Assembly (NCBI GenBank): GCA_021904315.1 | Contig: CM038913.1 | Span: forward strand, 9,175,958 to 9,239,957 | DNA from: Sphagnum magellanicum | Lineage: Eukaryota; Streptophyta; Sphagnopsida; Sphagnales; Sphagnaceae | Length of the DNA: 64,000 nucleotides | Reading direction: 5' to 3' | The notes under the pieces: model-generated | Told to the model about the DNA's origin: nothing | What the model saw: the letters and a program-made list of their open reading frames with translations, nothing else | The model's database searches: none | Shown here: positions 1-11,648 of the stretch, piece by piece | Layout of the letters: every line of letters begins with the position of its first letter | Position numbering within the stretch: the stretch's first letter is position 1 | Position numbers and translations under genes: made by a program

Positions 1-3000
1 AATCAATCTACTAGCCTTCAAAATTCATTCATTTTATCTATGCAACCAAGTAGATGAAATGAATTCAATGTTGAATTCTCCTAAGGACTTAAGGATCAAT
101 ATAAAAAATTTATGGCCCATTCCTACCATGTAATTAAAAATTATTTTGAAGTCACCACTTATTGTTCCCCATTTGTCTATGCACTTGTAGATTTGTTCAT
201 TATATGTTGGGATCAATCTACATTCATTACACATTTCGTTATTATTAATGTTTGGAATTGATCATGACGTCTATTTTATCAAGAATGACAATATGTTCAT
301 GTTTATTTGGTTGAATTAGTGCAAAAACTTCTACATGCTCCCAATTCAGTTGTCATGGTTTTTTAGACTAGATTTTTGTTGACATTTAATCAAAAGTTTG
401 ATTTTATTCATCCTTGTTTTTTTTGCTTGATGAAATGCCTTCACTATAAGGACAATCCTACACAAATGTGATGAAATTCTTTTTTTTATAACATCAATTT
501 TAATGTTCAGGTGTTTTGCGTTGGTGTACACATTTTTTATGCTCTAAAGGACAATTGGTTTGTAGAATATTGACAAAATTGATATAACATTGAAACAATG
601 TTTGAAAATTGTATGAATATTTCTAATGTTTGTTTTGTGTTTATGTAGAATATTCTCATGGTTGATATTCAAGTATAATCACATAAATAATATAATTATT
701 TTGCAAAAGTATATTGGAGATTCAAACTATGGGGAAATAGTGCCCAAAGAAAAAGGATGTAAAAAAGGTTTATGTTATTGAGAATCCATTGCATGATCAT
801 AGCTAAAGATTATGATGTCAAACAACTTCATGTGTGTTTTATAGTTGTTCACTAATGTAAAACTATAGGTAATATATGTATTTTAAAAGTTTTAGAATTT
901 TGTTCAACAACTTTCTCACACATACATGTATGTTCCTTGCATTTGTTTTTTAATAAAACATTATTTCAACATTACAGTACACCTTTTTCTACACATTATA
1001 AGGTGCACAAGGATGAAAAGTGGGTAAGGGATAACAAACACAAACTTGTTGGGTCATTTTCAATGATTTTACATAACAATATTTCTAAATTGCAAATCTA
1101 CAAATTTTCAAAGATTTTATGTTAGCATGTGCTCCTAGAACATTGAGTTACTAGGTCATGCTAACAAGGTTGATACATTATGTTTTACATGTTATATATG
1201 TGGATGGTTTTTTGCCTCATAACATTGAATTACCCACTCAATTAACACCAAGTGTGAATGGCCTTTCAATGTAAGGAATGGAAATATGCACCACCTTAAA
1301 CCTTATCCAATTCAAATATCTTTTGAATCACCTTACAATTGTTGTATATTTTTCTTTAGTTGAAGCTCTATCATTTAATAACTAGGATGGGGATTCTATG
1401 TCATCGTTTGATTTTTGAGATTAAATTTGAAAAAAAAGAAATCATTTTCAAAATTCAAATGTGTTTGTTTTCTCTCTTAGGCCTTTAATACTTGTTTCAC
1501 CATTTTTTGATGCAATGATAATAAACAATTCCATCTCTAGTGAAAACTTAAAAAACCAACATCCCTTTCGTTTTCATAGAGTGGACATCATGTGGCACAA
1601 AGTAATTAGAAGGTTGTTTGAGAATGTTTTACAATTCATTTGTTTAAATACCCCAAAGTATTTTTGGCATTTAATTGAACCAATTAGTTACAACAATCAT
1701 TCATTATTAGGTAGGATTTGAGTTAAAGTACATTACAACGTTCTTAAAGGAAAAAAGCTAAATAGATTTGAGAGACAAATAGTGGTTTAATATTTTGATC
1801 AAATGATAAAATTGAATCACATTACTATATGTTAATTTTTAAAATAAAGGCTAAAACTTTGACCTTTTAGAAAATGGTTGTTAAAGACATAAAAACTTTT
1901 AAATTTTTTGTAAAAGGTTTAGACCTGCTTTAAGTCCAGGCCCCTATCTTGTTTTTAAAACTTAAAATTTTAATTTCCCAAGTAGCTTCATAAAAAATCT
2001 ATAAGTTATTCATTTGAAGTTATAAATATGAATTCACTTTGACCTAAAATTACATTATCATGAATGAAAATATCTAGTGTACATTATTTCAATTTGTTTT
2101 GTCATAATATGAACAATAGAATTTTGAATTATATTCATGTAGTTGTGTATTAAAAGGTAATCATTAGATCACACTTATAGTGCAAATTATTCAATGAAAA
2201 AATTGTAATTGTTAAATTTTATTGTCAACTAGGTAGTTTAATAAATTTGACTCACCATAATAGATAGGAGGCGCTAAAAACCATTACTTCCACCATCTTA
2301 GAAAGTAGTTAATACCTTCATTGTTTTCGAAAATGATTTAGTTAAGTTTTTAAAAGGTGAATTGATGATTAAAATTTAGCTAATAAAAATATGATTGATG
2401 TTGATTTGATAACATTTTAACATATATGTAGGAGATAAGTGAGTGAGCCACCACTTTCAAGGAGATCACAATAGAAGGTCGCATGTTTCGACTTACTTAA
2501 AAGGATGATGGATTTTTGGTGTTAAACACAAGATGTTGCAAAGGATGTAATTTTTTAGTATGTTTTGATATTGTTTTAATGATGTAATGGAATGACAATA
2601 GCTAAAAACCATTAGAAAACCTTTAACTATTCATCACCTCCTACCTCCATGTCCATGTGTTGTGCGTTAGAAATATGTGTGTGTAGTGTAATATGGTGCA
2701 AGTAATAGACCTTTTATAGGGTTATTGGGGTAATCTTTTTTTTGATTGTTATAAGCCTTGGAATTGAATATTATTTGTTTATTATACCATTAGAATCTTG
2801 TTTAACTATTGGTGCATTTGTTTAAAATATAATAAAATGGAGTAGAATGGATTCCGATGGCCTCCACCTTTATGCACATTTTTTCATTTTTCATTTACTT
2901 TCTATTGTGGTAGTTGGAAGGTGGTGGACAAGGGTAATCTACTTCACAAACCTTCATTCGTGTAATATTTGTTATCAACGATTATGACCCATTGATAAAG

Positions 3001-4810
3001 TTGGTTATTTAATGGAATTTTTTTATTCTAAGTGTTGTTAATTTAGATTTCTAGCATGTTTATTACCTATTACAAATCATTTTTTCCCTTGTTGATTTGG
3101 TAATTCTTAGTCATTGATAGGGTAATGATAAATTATCAAGTCCAGGTGATTTTTTTTTTTTTTCCATTTTGATATATAATCAATACAAGCTATGAATGGA
3201 TTGTTTTGTATTGCTTTGATTAATAATTATAGTAATATTTAAAACCATGTCACTTCTTTAGGTACCTTTTTAGTTAATTATTAATGTTTTGTTTTTTGTA
3301 AATGGTAGGGTCACTATGAATTGTTTTCAAAAACACCAAGTAATCAATGGGCCTATTGGACATGTACCATGATGTGTACTTTTGTTTTTCACAATCAATA
3401 ACCCATCTATATTAACATTTTCATTCATAATATTCATATTTCTTTTTGAAAATAAAATATTTTAATTTTTGCATGTGTTTTTAGATATTTAAATATATGT
3501 TTTTACATCCTCCATGTGCACTTTGCAAGGTGCACCCATTCAACAACTAATATTCACCATATATTTGGTGTCAAGGTGAATGTTTGTTAAAATAAATAAA
3601 CTTATTAAAACAATTTAAACCTAAAAATGATGGTGATTAATGGAATTTCATTGTTTTTTTCCCCCAAATCAAAGTATTTTAGTAAGAATTGTTAAACCAA
3701 AATAATATAATCATTCGTATGAAACAACTAAAAAATAGATGTTACATATTCTTGTTGTGATTAGTTTGCATATCATTGGGGCTTAATGATTTTTCTTGAC
3801 TTGTTATTGCTTCAAATCAATTGTTAATTATATATTTATTTGAGTTTTAAAGTATATACTAGATATTCTTCAATTGCATTGGTTGATTGCTTCCTTGTTA
3901 GTTAAGCTTGTGACAATGATCTATTTTGAACATTTGTTTGTCAACCTACTATTCACAACATTCCTTCAACCAATGGTATGCACACAACAACAAAAAGTAA
4001 AAGTACTTTTATTGTGCTTGTCATGTTATGATAGCTTTGAGAATCTCACAATTGTCAAAACAAAATTTCTTCATTGGTTTTGGAATTATATTTGAACTAA
4101 TTTCAATTTTTTTTCATGCAAAAAATGACCCACAAGATAATCAAAATTAAATAAGTTTTACAAATAAGATATAATATAAATGAAGGATTCCTAAAAATCT
4201 AGTAGCGCATTAACTTATTTTTCAACAATAACCATCCCAATGGCAATGAACTATTAGTGCAATAACATAAAGTCTTGATGATACCCTTCAACTTCAATAT
4301 CCTAAGTGATCTTCAATATGAAAAGTTTGTTCCCTAAATGAAATTTCATGTGACATATTTTGTTTCATATGCAATTTGAAAAATTTCCCAAGCTTGTTTT
4401 GGATATTTGAATTTAGAAAAAATATACAACTTGCCTCAACTTTCATAAATGATATCATAAAGGATATAAGTATTGACATATAGTTCCTATTTGACAATAT
4501 TAGATGTCCTAATCTTCAATTAATCGAATTGTTGTTGTTTGCTTAAAGTTGAGGGTTTAAGGATTTTATAAGTTCTTTAATAGTAAAAGAACATAAGCTT
4601 TGGTGCTATTAATCCCAATGGTGCCATTACACATCCCACACCTTTTCTCTTCAAAGGTCACTTTTGGTTTTAAGATTCTAAGTGTGATAGTTCATGGACC
4701 TTGTTAACTTGTTCAATTTTAGGAATGTATCTTGATTGTTGGCCATCTTTGGTCTTACATTTCATAATAATGACTTAAAGAACTTAACTCACTTATATTA
4801 TATTAACAAA
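1..4810. other. AT-rich DNA without a recognisable gene
   Basis: The stretch is strongly AT-rich with many T and A runs. Open frames are short, lack any family motif and look like chance ORFs. The one point of note is at about 1242-1262, where a short sequence (TTAACACCAAGTGTGAATGG) resembles the right end of the MITE-like repeat at 20259-20480. I see no gene, tRNA or complete transposon here. Confidence 0.6.
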
Positions 4811-4910
4811 CTAGTGTGAACCCCGTGCATAATGCACAGGTGTGTTATTTCAACAATGTTTGGTTGATGTTTTTGGTTTTTTAAAAAAACTTTTCTTTTC
4901 AAACAACCGT

Positions 4911-5030
4911 TGGTCCCCCCTCGTTGCCCCGGTCTTTCGCATTTCTCACTCCGGTTCTTTACCCCGTCGATCCCCCCTGCCCGATCCTTCGCATTTCCCA
5001 CTCCAGTTCTTTAACCCGTCGATCCCGTTG
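4911..5030 (-). repeat. ~50-bp Helitron subterminal minisatellite (2-3 units)
   Basis: The unit, read on minus, runs GGTTAAAGAACCGGAGTGGG then AAATGCGAAGGACCGG, a G run and GATCGAC. The same unit forms arrays at 9655-9905, 10545-10862, 14695-15110, 16365-16560, 16735-17160 and 17755-17880. It always sits just inside a Helitron 3' hairpin or in a piece derived from such an element. Confidence 0.85.
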
Positions 5031-5639
5031 AATAGTAATAGCAGTGGTTTTTTTTCCTTTTCTTTTTTTTTGTCTTTGATGACCAATTTTGTGATGTCAC
5101 CAAAGTGACCATCATCCCCAAAAAACAAAAAAGAGAGCCAAATTTGCCAACATTACCAAATATGAAAGTTGAAAAAAGAAAAGAAAAAGGGGGTCCTTCC
5201 ATATTCTTGGCTAACTAATAGAACTTATCATAAAAGTCTGGTGTTTTAGAATTATTTTTTCCCCAAAATCTGGCCAATTTGAGACCATTTCTTTTTCATG
5301 AGAAATCCTTCAGATAGGTTGAAATTTGAAATCATATTTTTCAGGTGCAAATTTGGCCAAAAAAATGGCAATAAAAAAAATCACGGAGCTGCATGTAGGC
5401 AGTAGTATGTACCTTACTACACATACTGAGTAGGCCAATCACGTGGCTGCCCGAAGAAGAAATTAAAAAATATATAAATATATAAGCGAAACGAAAAATG
5501 GGGCAAGGGATGATGGGGAGGTTAATGACGAAAAGAAGGACGGATGGACGGAAGGACTGACGGACGAACGAATAGACAGACAGAAAGAAAGAAAGAAAGA
5601 CGGACGAATGGACGGACGTACGGAGAGCTCTTTCATCCC

Positions 5640-5783
5640 ATGGCTATTCAACCTTCCCTCAACGCCATCGCTGTGGAATCCAAAGCTCCGCCAGAAAAGC
5701 AGAATTCTGCTGTCAGATGGATCGCCATATTTAAGTACTTTCCTAAAAGAACCGGCGAAGAACCACCGGTTGTGGTCCTTTGA
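5640..5783 (+). other. Small conserved ORF inside a Helitron (47 codons)
   Basis: An ATG at 5640 opens a 47-codon frame starting MAIQPSLNAIAVESKAPPEK and ending EEPPVVVL. A second copy in the element at 10432-11648 (11468-11596) keeps the same start, stop and frame but lacks 15 nt. The loss is in frame and removes five residues. I do not recognise the protein. It may be a captured gene fragment. It runs antisense to the element, and an accidental ORF in a duplicated sequence is the main alternative. Confidence 0.35.
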
Positions 5784-5865
5784 ACACACACACACACACA
5801 CACACATTCTCTCTAGCCATTGTCCGTTCGGAGTCAGGGGAAGCTTCATTCTTCCTTTACTAAGC

Positions 5866-8800
5866 AACGTGAACAACCTTTTCTTCGCAATGATGCATTA
5901 CAATTGTTTGTAGACACAGATGCGTCAGCCCCAGGACGATGGGATTGTGGAGAAATGGACACAATATGTGGATTCTGCAGCGTGAAAATGTGGATCAAAG
6001 AACGATTGGCAAACTCAACGAACAACAACCCACAATTTTCTCTGTGTTGCGAAAATGGCAAAGTTCTGTTGCCGAATCTTCCTGCAACACCGCAAGAGCT
6101 GGAAGTTCTTTTAACCATCAAAGAGAGTAGTGCCGTCAAATTTCGAGATGAAATTCGCATGTACAATTTGGTGTTGGCATTCACTTCGCTCGGTGCCAAA
6201 GTTGATGACTTAGTAACAGGAGGCCCTGGATTATACTCCTTTTGCATTCAAAGTGAACTTTATCACAAAATCGGATCCCTATGTTTTGCCGAAGGACAAC
6301 GGCCATATTTTGCACAGTTGTACATTCATGATACGAAACGTGAACGTAAAAAACGACATGTTGTTATGCCTTTGCTTGATCCAACGACGTTGGATCGATT
6401 GTTGACCATGATGTACAATATCAATCCCTATGTCGAAGTGTTCAAAATGGCAAGGGATATGATGGCAACAGAAGGTGATCCCATGGATTTGAAATTGCGT
6501 CTCATTGCCTCTTGAACAAAGGATGCCTGCCGATACAATGTGCCAACGACCGATGAAGTCGCTACATTGATGGTAGGAGATGGTTCTGAGGTTGTAGACA
6601 GACGTGACGTCGTCCTTGCTCAGCAAGCTGGCCCGTTTCAGCGCATTTCTGAATTACATGTCAGATACATGGTTCTACATTATCCGTTGTTATTTCCTTA
6701 CAGTGAGGATGGATGGCATCCGAATATTTTGGTCAATGTTGTTGTTGCTGATGCAAATTTGGATGAAGACCATGCGAGAAAATCTGAGCTTCAAAGAAAG
6801 CATTGCAATGTGATAATGGCAAAATTTTATGGTTATCGACTTCAACATCGAGACACCAATGGCATTGTGTTGCTTCAGGGTGACCGATTGCGGCAACAAT
6901 ACATTGTGGATGCCTATGCGGCTATTGAACAAAATCGCTTGAAGTATCTGCGCCTGAATAAAAAAAAACTTTGCGTGAATCTTTATCAAGGCCTTCAAAA
7001 CGCCATCGCTGCAGGTGACACTAGCGTTGCTGCCATCGGATAGAAGATCATTCTGCCATTTTCTTTCACAGTAGGTCCACGTCACATGGTTTAGAATTAT
7101 CAAGATGCCATGGCAATCTATAGATGGGCCGGCTGCCCGGATGCGTTTGTTACATTCACTTGCAATCCCCAATGGCTTGAAATTAAGAGAATGTTGCTGC
7201 TCGGACAGCAACCTCAGGATCGACTTGATTTGGTAACCCGAGTGTTCAAAATCAAGCTGAAGGAGTTGATCAATGACATTCACAAGAACCATATTTTGGG
7301 ACGCACGATTGCAGGAATCTATGTCGTTGAATTTCAAAAGCGTGGGCTGCCGCATGCACACATTCTCATCTTCTTTACCGAAGATTGCAAGCCACACACG
7401 GTCGAGGATGTGGACCGCATGATCAGTGCTGAACTTCCAAATTCAGAAACAAACAAGTTGGCCCATGAGATAGTTGCCAAATGCACGATGCATGGTCCAT
7501 GTGGAGCTACGTTCCCAAATGCCCCGTGCATGGAAGAAGGCAAATGCAAAAAACAATATCCACGCAAGTTCCAATCTGAGACGGTGACGGATGTAAACGA
7601 ATACCCTATTTATCGGCGTAGAGATACGGGGCACACAATTTTGGTTCATGGCATTGAATTGGACAATCGTTGGGTGGTACCACACAATGTCTATTTATCG
7701 ACCAAATACGATGCGCACATCAACGTTGAGGTCTGCAACAACATTCGTGCAGTCAAATATCTATTCAAGTACGTATATAAAGGACATGATCGTGCGACTG
7801 TTGAGATCTTGCGCCAGAACGACAATGCCACTAAAGGAAATGTGGTCGATACTAATGAAATTAAAAAATATCTCGACTGTCGCTATGTATTTGCATCGGA
7901 AGCAGCGTGGTGCATCTTCAAGTTTGATATGCATGAGCGGTTTCCTACCGTTGAGGGTCTGCAATACCATTTGCCCAATCAGCAGATGGTGTTGTTTCGC
8001 GATGACGATGATGTGCAGGAAGTGGCAACACGGTCAGCCATTTCCAGAACGATGCTAACAGAATGGTTCAAAACAAACCAAGAATCGGAAGTTGCACGAA
8101 GCCTTACGTTCGATCAATTCCCTCAGTAATGGGTGTGGAATCGGAAGTTGAAGCGATGGACACTGCACAAACAAGGCTTTGCCATTGGTCGCATGTATTA
8201 TGCACACCTGACATCGGGTGAACGTTACTATTTATGAATGCTGCTGAACTGCGTCAAAGGTGCCACATCTTACGAACATTTGCGGACAGTGGATGGTAGA
8301 AAGCACGACACATTCAAAGATGCATGCATTGCGATGGGTTTGCTTACAGACGACAATGAATGGGATCAAGCCTTGGAAGAAGCCGGTGTTTAGGCTTTAG
8401 GACGACAGCTGCGTGACATGTTTGCCTCCATGTTGATGTTTTGTGAGGTCATGAATCCCAGACAACTATGGCATGCACATTGGGAGTCTTTGAGCGATGA
8501 CATTGAAGCAATGACACGTTACGAGCGTGTTGATCCAACTGTCACCCTTCCTGAGGATGCGCTAAAGGATCGTGCATTGTATGAGATCGATCTGGTTCTC
8601 ATCCGCAATGGACACTGCCTAGAAGATTATCTAACGTTTCCTATGTCTAATTACATCCCTTTTGTTCATGGAGGAAATCGATTGGTCCAAGAAGAACTGG
8701 CTTATGATCGACATTCATTGACCACAGATGTGGACAATGCAGAAGATAGGCTCAATGATGATCAACGCAACACATACGAAACTATTTTGAATGTCATGAC

Positions 8801-9540
8801 AAACAAACATGGCAAGTTGTTCTTTGTGTATGGCAGTGGTGGAACCTGCAAAACATTTGTTTGGACAACACTTCTGTCCCGTCTACGAGGGCAAGGCAAA
8901 ATCGTGCTTGCAATTACCTCATCAGGAATTGCATCTTTGTTGTTTCCGGGCGGCAGAACCACCCATTCAAGATTCAAGATTCCGATTGATTTGCACGATG
9001 AGTCAACTTGCAACATCACACAACAGATGAAAGTGGCCGAGTTGGTGCGTAAAGTTGATCTAATCATTTGGGATGAGGCATCGATGATGCATCGCCGAAC
9101 TTTCGAAGCTGTTGATCACACCTTGCGTGATTTGATGCAGTTGGATGATGCACAGGCAACCGAGAAAATCTTTGGTGGGAAAACCATGGTCCTTGGTGGG
9201 GATTTTCGATAGATCTTGCCTATGGTTCCCAAGGGAGGACGAGAAGACATTGTCAGTGCTTCCTTGCCTCGGTCGTATCTTTGGCAGCATGTTACAATTC
9301 TTCGTTTTCATATCAACATGCGAGTCATGGCAACCAATTCTGAAGAGCAGCGAGAGTTTGCCAAATGGGTGTTGAATGTTGGAGACAGTAGTCTTCCCAC
9401 CATTGCATGAGAAGAAGGTGTCGATCCAGATTGGATCAAGATTCCATCCCATATGAGGCTGCCAGCAGAAGATTGCAGCTTAAGAGGATTAATTCGAACC
9501 ATCTATCCGGATCACCGGTGCCACTCTGGAGATGCCATAT
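5866..9540 (+). pseudogene. Helitron Rep-helicase, copy A (dead)
   Basis: This is a rolling-circle transposase remnant. One reading frame runs from about 5866 to 9540 without any net frameshift, broken by eight in-frame stops near 6513, 7041, 7092, 8127, 8235, 8391, 9210 and 9408. In order it encodes a cysteine-containing N-terminal segment, the Helitron-like N domain (around 6620-6730), the HUH nickase motif GLPHAHILIF (histidine codons at 7353 and 7359), the Tyr-containing YVYKGHD motif (about 7767-7790), and a PIF1-type helicase. The helicase Walker A reads GSGGTCKT (about 8832-8855), with Cys where copy B has Gly. Walker B is IIWDEASMMH. The last third of the helicase is missing: the frame stops at 9540 where another Helitron begins. 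Copy B supplies the missing part for comparison. Five of the six stops that can be compared with copy B are transitions. Confidence 0.93.
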
Positions 9541-9654
9541 ATACTAGTGTGAACCCCGTGCATAATGCACAGGTGTGTTATTTCAATAATGTTTGGTTGA
9601 TGTCTTTGGTTTTTTAAAAAAACTTTTCTTTTCAAACAACCGTTGGTCCCCCCC

Positions 9655-9905
9655 CACCGCCTCGGTCCTTCGCATTTCCCACTCCGGTTCTTTAAGCCGT
9701 CGATCCCCCCTGGTCGGTCCTTCGCATTTCCCACTCTGGTTCTTTAACCTGTCGATCCCCCTGGCTGGTCCTTCGCATTTCCCACTTCGGTTCTTTAACC
9801 CGTCGATCCCCCCCCCGGCCGGTCCTTCGCATTTCCCACTCCGGTTCTTTAACCTGTCGATCCCCCCGGCCGATCCTTTGCATTTCCCACTCCGGTTCTT
9901 TAATG
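9655..9905 (-). repeat. ~50-bp minisatellite, about five units
   Basis: Five direct copies of the Helitron subterminal unit lie here, each with CTTCGCATTTCCCACTCCGG on plus followed by TTCTTTAA, TCGATC and a C run of varying length. Units differ mainly in C-run length and a few point changes. Confidence 0.9.
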
Positions 9906-10189
9906 ATTCTGTGATTTTGTTTTTTTTTACGAAATACCCTAACCCAGTGATTCTTTTGATTGATAAAATTTTCAAATACCCAAAACCAATGGTTCTTTCA
10001 TTCTGTTTTTTTTCTTCCAAATAGTCAGAGCATATGGGTATTACAAAAAAATCAAATACCCACCCCACATTGGTATTCTTTTTGTCCACAACAACAGTTT
10101 CTGAAACCAACCAATGGTGCGCTAAATATGTTCCCATAGGTTCCCCAAACTCTTGTTCCCAATAGCACCACACGTGACACCTTATGTTA

Positions 10190-10378
10190 GTCACATCTTT
10201 TGTCCAAAGGTATATACTTGTCTTTATGTCAGTCATATCCTTTGTCCTAAGGTTTTTTTTGCTTCTTCTTCCTGGTTTATTTCCTTCCCGTTCCGTAGTC
10301 TTTACGTCAGTCATATCCTTTGTCCAAAGGTTTTTTTTTCTTCTTCTTCCTGGTTTATTTCCTTCCCATTCCGTAGCC
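10190..10378 (+). repeat. ~77-bp tandem repeat, about 2.3 units
   Basis: The unit contains GTCAGTCATATCCTTTGTCC, then AAAGG, a T run, TTCTTCTTCCTGG and TTTATTTCCTTCCCATTCCG. The same unit forms a longer array at 17203-17648, and a single piece lies at 18815-18838. It sits on the 5' side of these Helitrons, opposite the 50-bp minisatellite. Confidence 0.88.
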
Positions 10379-10544
10379 ACTGTCCGTACTGAGCAAAGTC
10401 AGGGGAGGCTTCATTCTTCCTTTACTATATACTAGTGTGAACCCCGTGCATAATGCACAGGTGTGTTATTTCAATAATGTTTGGTTGATGTTTTTGGTTT
10501 TTTAAAAAAACTTTTTTTTTCAAACAACCGTTGGTCCCCCCCCG

Positions 10545-10862
10545 CCACCCCGGTCCTTCGCATTTCCCACTCCGGTTCTTTACCCCATCGACCCCCTTCG
10601 CCCAATCCTTCACATTTCCCATTCCGGTTCTTTAACCCGTTGATCCCCCCCCGCCCGGTCCTACACATTTCCCACTCCAGTTCTTTACCCCGTCGATCCT
10701 CCTCGCCCGGTCCTTCGCATTTCCCACTCCGGTTCTTTACCACGTCGATCCCCCTCGCCCGGTCCTTCGCATTTCCCACTCTGGTTCTTTACCTTGTCGA
10801 TCCCCCCCCCCCCCGCCAGGTCCTTTGCATTTCCCACTCCAGTTCTTTAACCCGTTGATCCC
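10545..10862 (-). repeat. ~50-bp minisatellite, six to seven units
   Basis: This array has the same unit as at 9655-9905, here with C runs up to about 14 nt (near 10804-10814). It lies between the Helitron 3' end at 10432 and the block shared with the element at 4811-5863. Confidence 0.9.
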
Positions 10863-11467
10863 GTCAAGTAGTAGTGACAATGGTTTTTTTTCCCTTTTTT
10901 TTTTTTTTGTCTTTGATGGCCAATTTTGTGATGTCACCAAAGTGACCATCATCCCCAAAAAACAAAAAAAAAAACCAAATTTGCGAACATTACCAAATAT
11001 GAAAGTTGAAAAAAGAAAAGAAAAAGGGGGGCCTTCCATATTCTTGACTACTTAATAGAACTTATCATAAAAGTCTGGTGTTTTAGAATTATTTTTTCCC
11101 CAAAATCTGGCCAATTTGAGACCATTTCTTTTCCATGAGAAATCCTTCAGATAGGTTGAAATTTGAAATCATATTTTTCAGGTGCAAATTTGGCCAAAAA
11201 AATGGCAATAAAAAAAATCACGGAGCTGCATGTAGGTAGTAGTATGCACCTTACTACACAGACTGAGTAGGCCAATCACGTGGCTGCTCGAAAAAGAAAT
11301 TAAAAAAATATAAATATATAAGCAAAACTAAAAATGAGGCAAGGGATGATGGGGAGGTTAATGACGGAAAGAAGGACGGATGGACGGAAGGACTGACGGA
11401 CAGATGAACAGACTGACAGAAAGAAAGAAAGACGGACAGACGGACGTACGTAAAGTTCTTTCATCCC

Positions 11468-11596
11468 ATGGCTATTCAACCCTCCCTGAACGCCATCGCT
11501 GCGGAATCCAAAGCTCCGCCAGAAAAGCAAAATTCTGCTATATTTAGCTACTTTCTTAAAAGAACCGGCAAAGAACCACCGGTTGTGGTCCTTTGA
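11468..11596 (+). other. Second copy of the small Helitron ORF (42 codons)
   Basis: This matches the 5640-5783 ORF with the same ATG and stop context. An in-frame 15-nt deletion (after the codons for KQNSA) and a few substitutions separate the two. The frame is open in both copies. The protein is not recognised. Confidence 0.35.
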
Positions 11597-11648
11597 ACAC
11601 ACACACTCTCTCTTTCTCCCCCACTGTCCATACCGTTCGTCAGGTATA

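Larger units (their letters stand above)
4811..5863 (-). mobile_element. Non-autonomous Helitron, minus orientation
   Basis: Read on the minus strand, the left edge is a typical Helitron 3' end: a short hairpin (stem GTGCA/TGCAC, loop TTA), about 11 nt, then CTAG, followed by a host T. The right edge (5831-5863) has the sequence ending CTTCATTCTTCCTTTACTA, which recurs next to the other elements at 10409-10428 and 17681-17697 and is taken as the 5' end. The canonical 5' TC is not obvious. No Rep or helicase is encoded. Inside, in order, are copies of a ~50-bp minisatellite, a block shared with 10920-11620, GGAC-rich simple repeats, a small conserved ORF and a (CA)n tract. The element abuts the 5' region of the Rep-helicase copy at 5866. 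Confidence 0.75.
9544..10430 (-). mobile_element. Non-autonomous Helitron inserted into copy A
   Basis: The left edge is the same CTAG plus hairpin 3' end as at 4811, read on minus. The right edge is the shared 5' sequence ending CTTCATTCTTCCTTTACTATA (about 10409-10429). The element interrupts the helicase reading frame of copy A just after the codons for a GDAIY segment; copy B continues through the homologous point. Internally there is a ~50-bp minisatellite (9655-9905), an AT-rich middle and about two copies of a ~77-bp repeat (10190-10378). A second element's 3' end follows directly at 10432. Confidence 0.8.
10432..11648 (-). mobile_element. Non-autonomous Helitron, or 3' part of copy B's element
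   Basis: The left edge is CTAG with the hairpin 3' end (minus). The region 10910-11620 closely matches 5085-5790 of the first element. The right edge is cut: the shared 5' sequence stops at about 11641 (…TTCGTCAGG) instead of running on to the CTTTACTATA end, and the helicase stop codon of copy B follows at 11649. Two readings are possible. It may be a separate short element that lost its 5' end beside copy B. Or it may be the natural 3' untranslated part of copy B's own element, from which the short elements were derived. Confidence 0.65.

Noticed and set aside
2430..2500. AGAAGGTCGCATGTTTCGACTT as a SINE B box
   Set aside because: The B-box resemblance is partial and the A-box-like GTGAGCCACC upstream is in the wrong sense, so it is too weak to list.
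5463..5876. 137-codon minus ORF with a Ser/Pro/Arg-rich tail
   Set aside because: The tail is translated GGAC and GAAA simple repeats in the Helitron. There is no family resemblance.
6690..7397. 235-codon minus ORF opposite the Helitron Rep
   Set aside because: It is an antisense shadow of a gene fragment whose plus frame has the HUH and helicase motifs.
9583..10380. 265-codon minus ORF with repeated LKNRSGKCEGP segments
   Set aside because: It is a read-through of the ~50-bp and ~77-bp minisatellites, not a protein gene.
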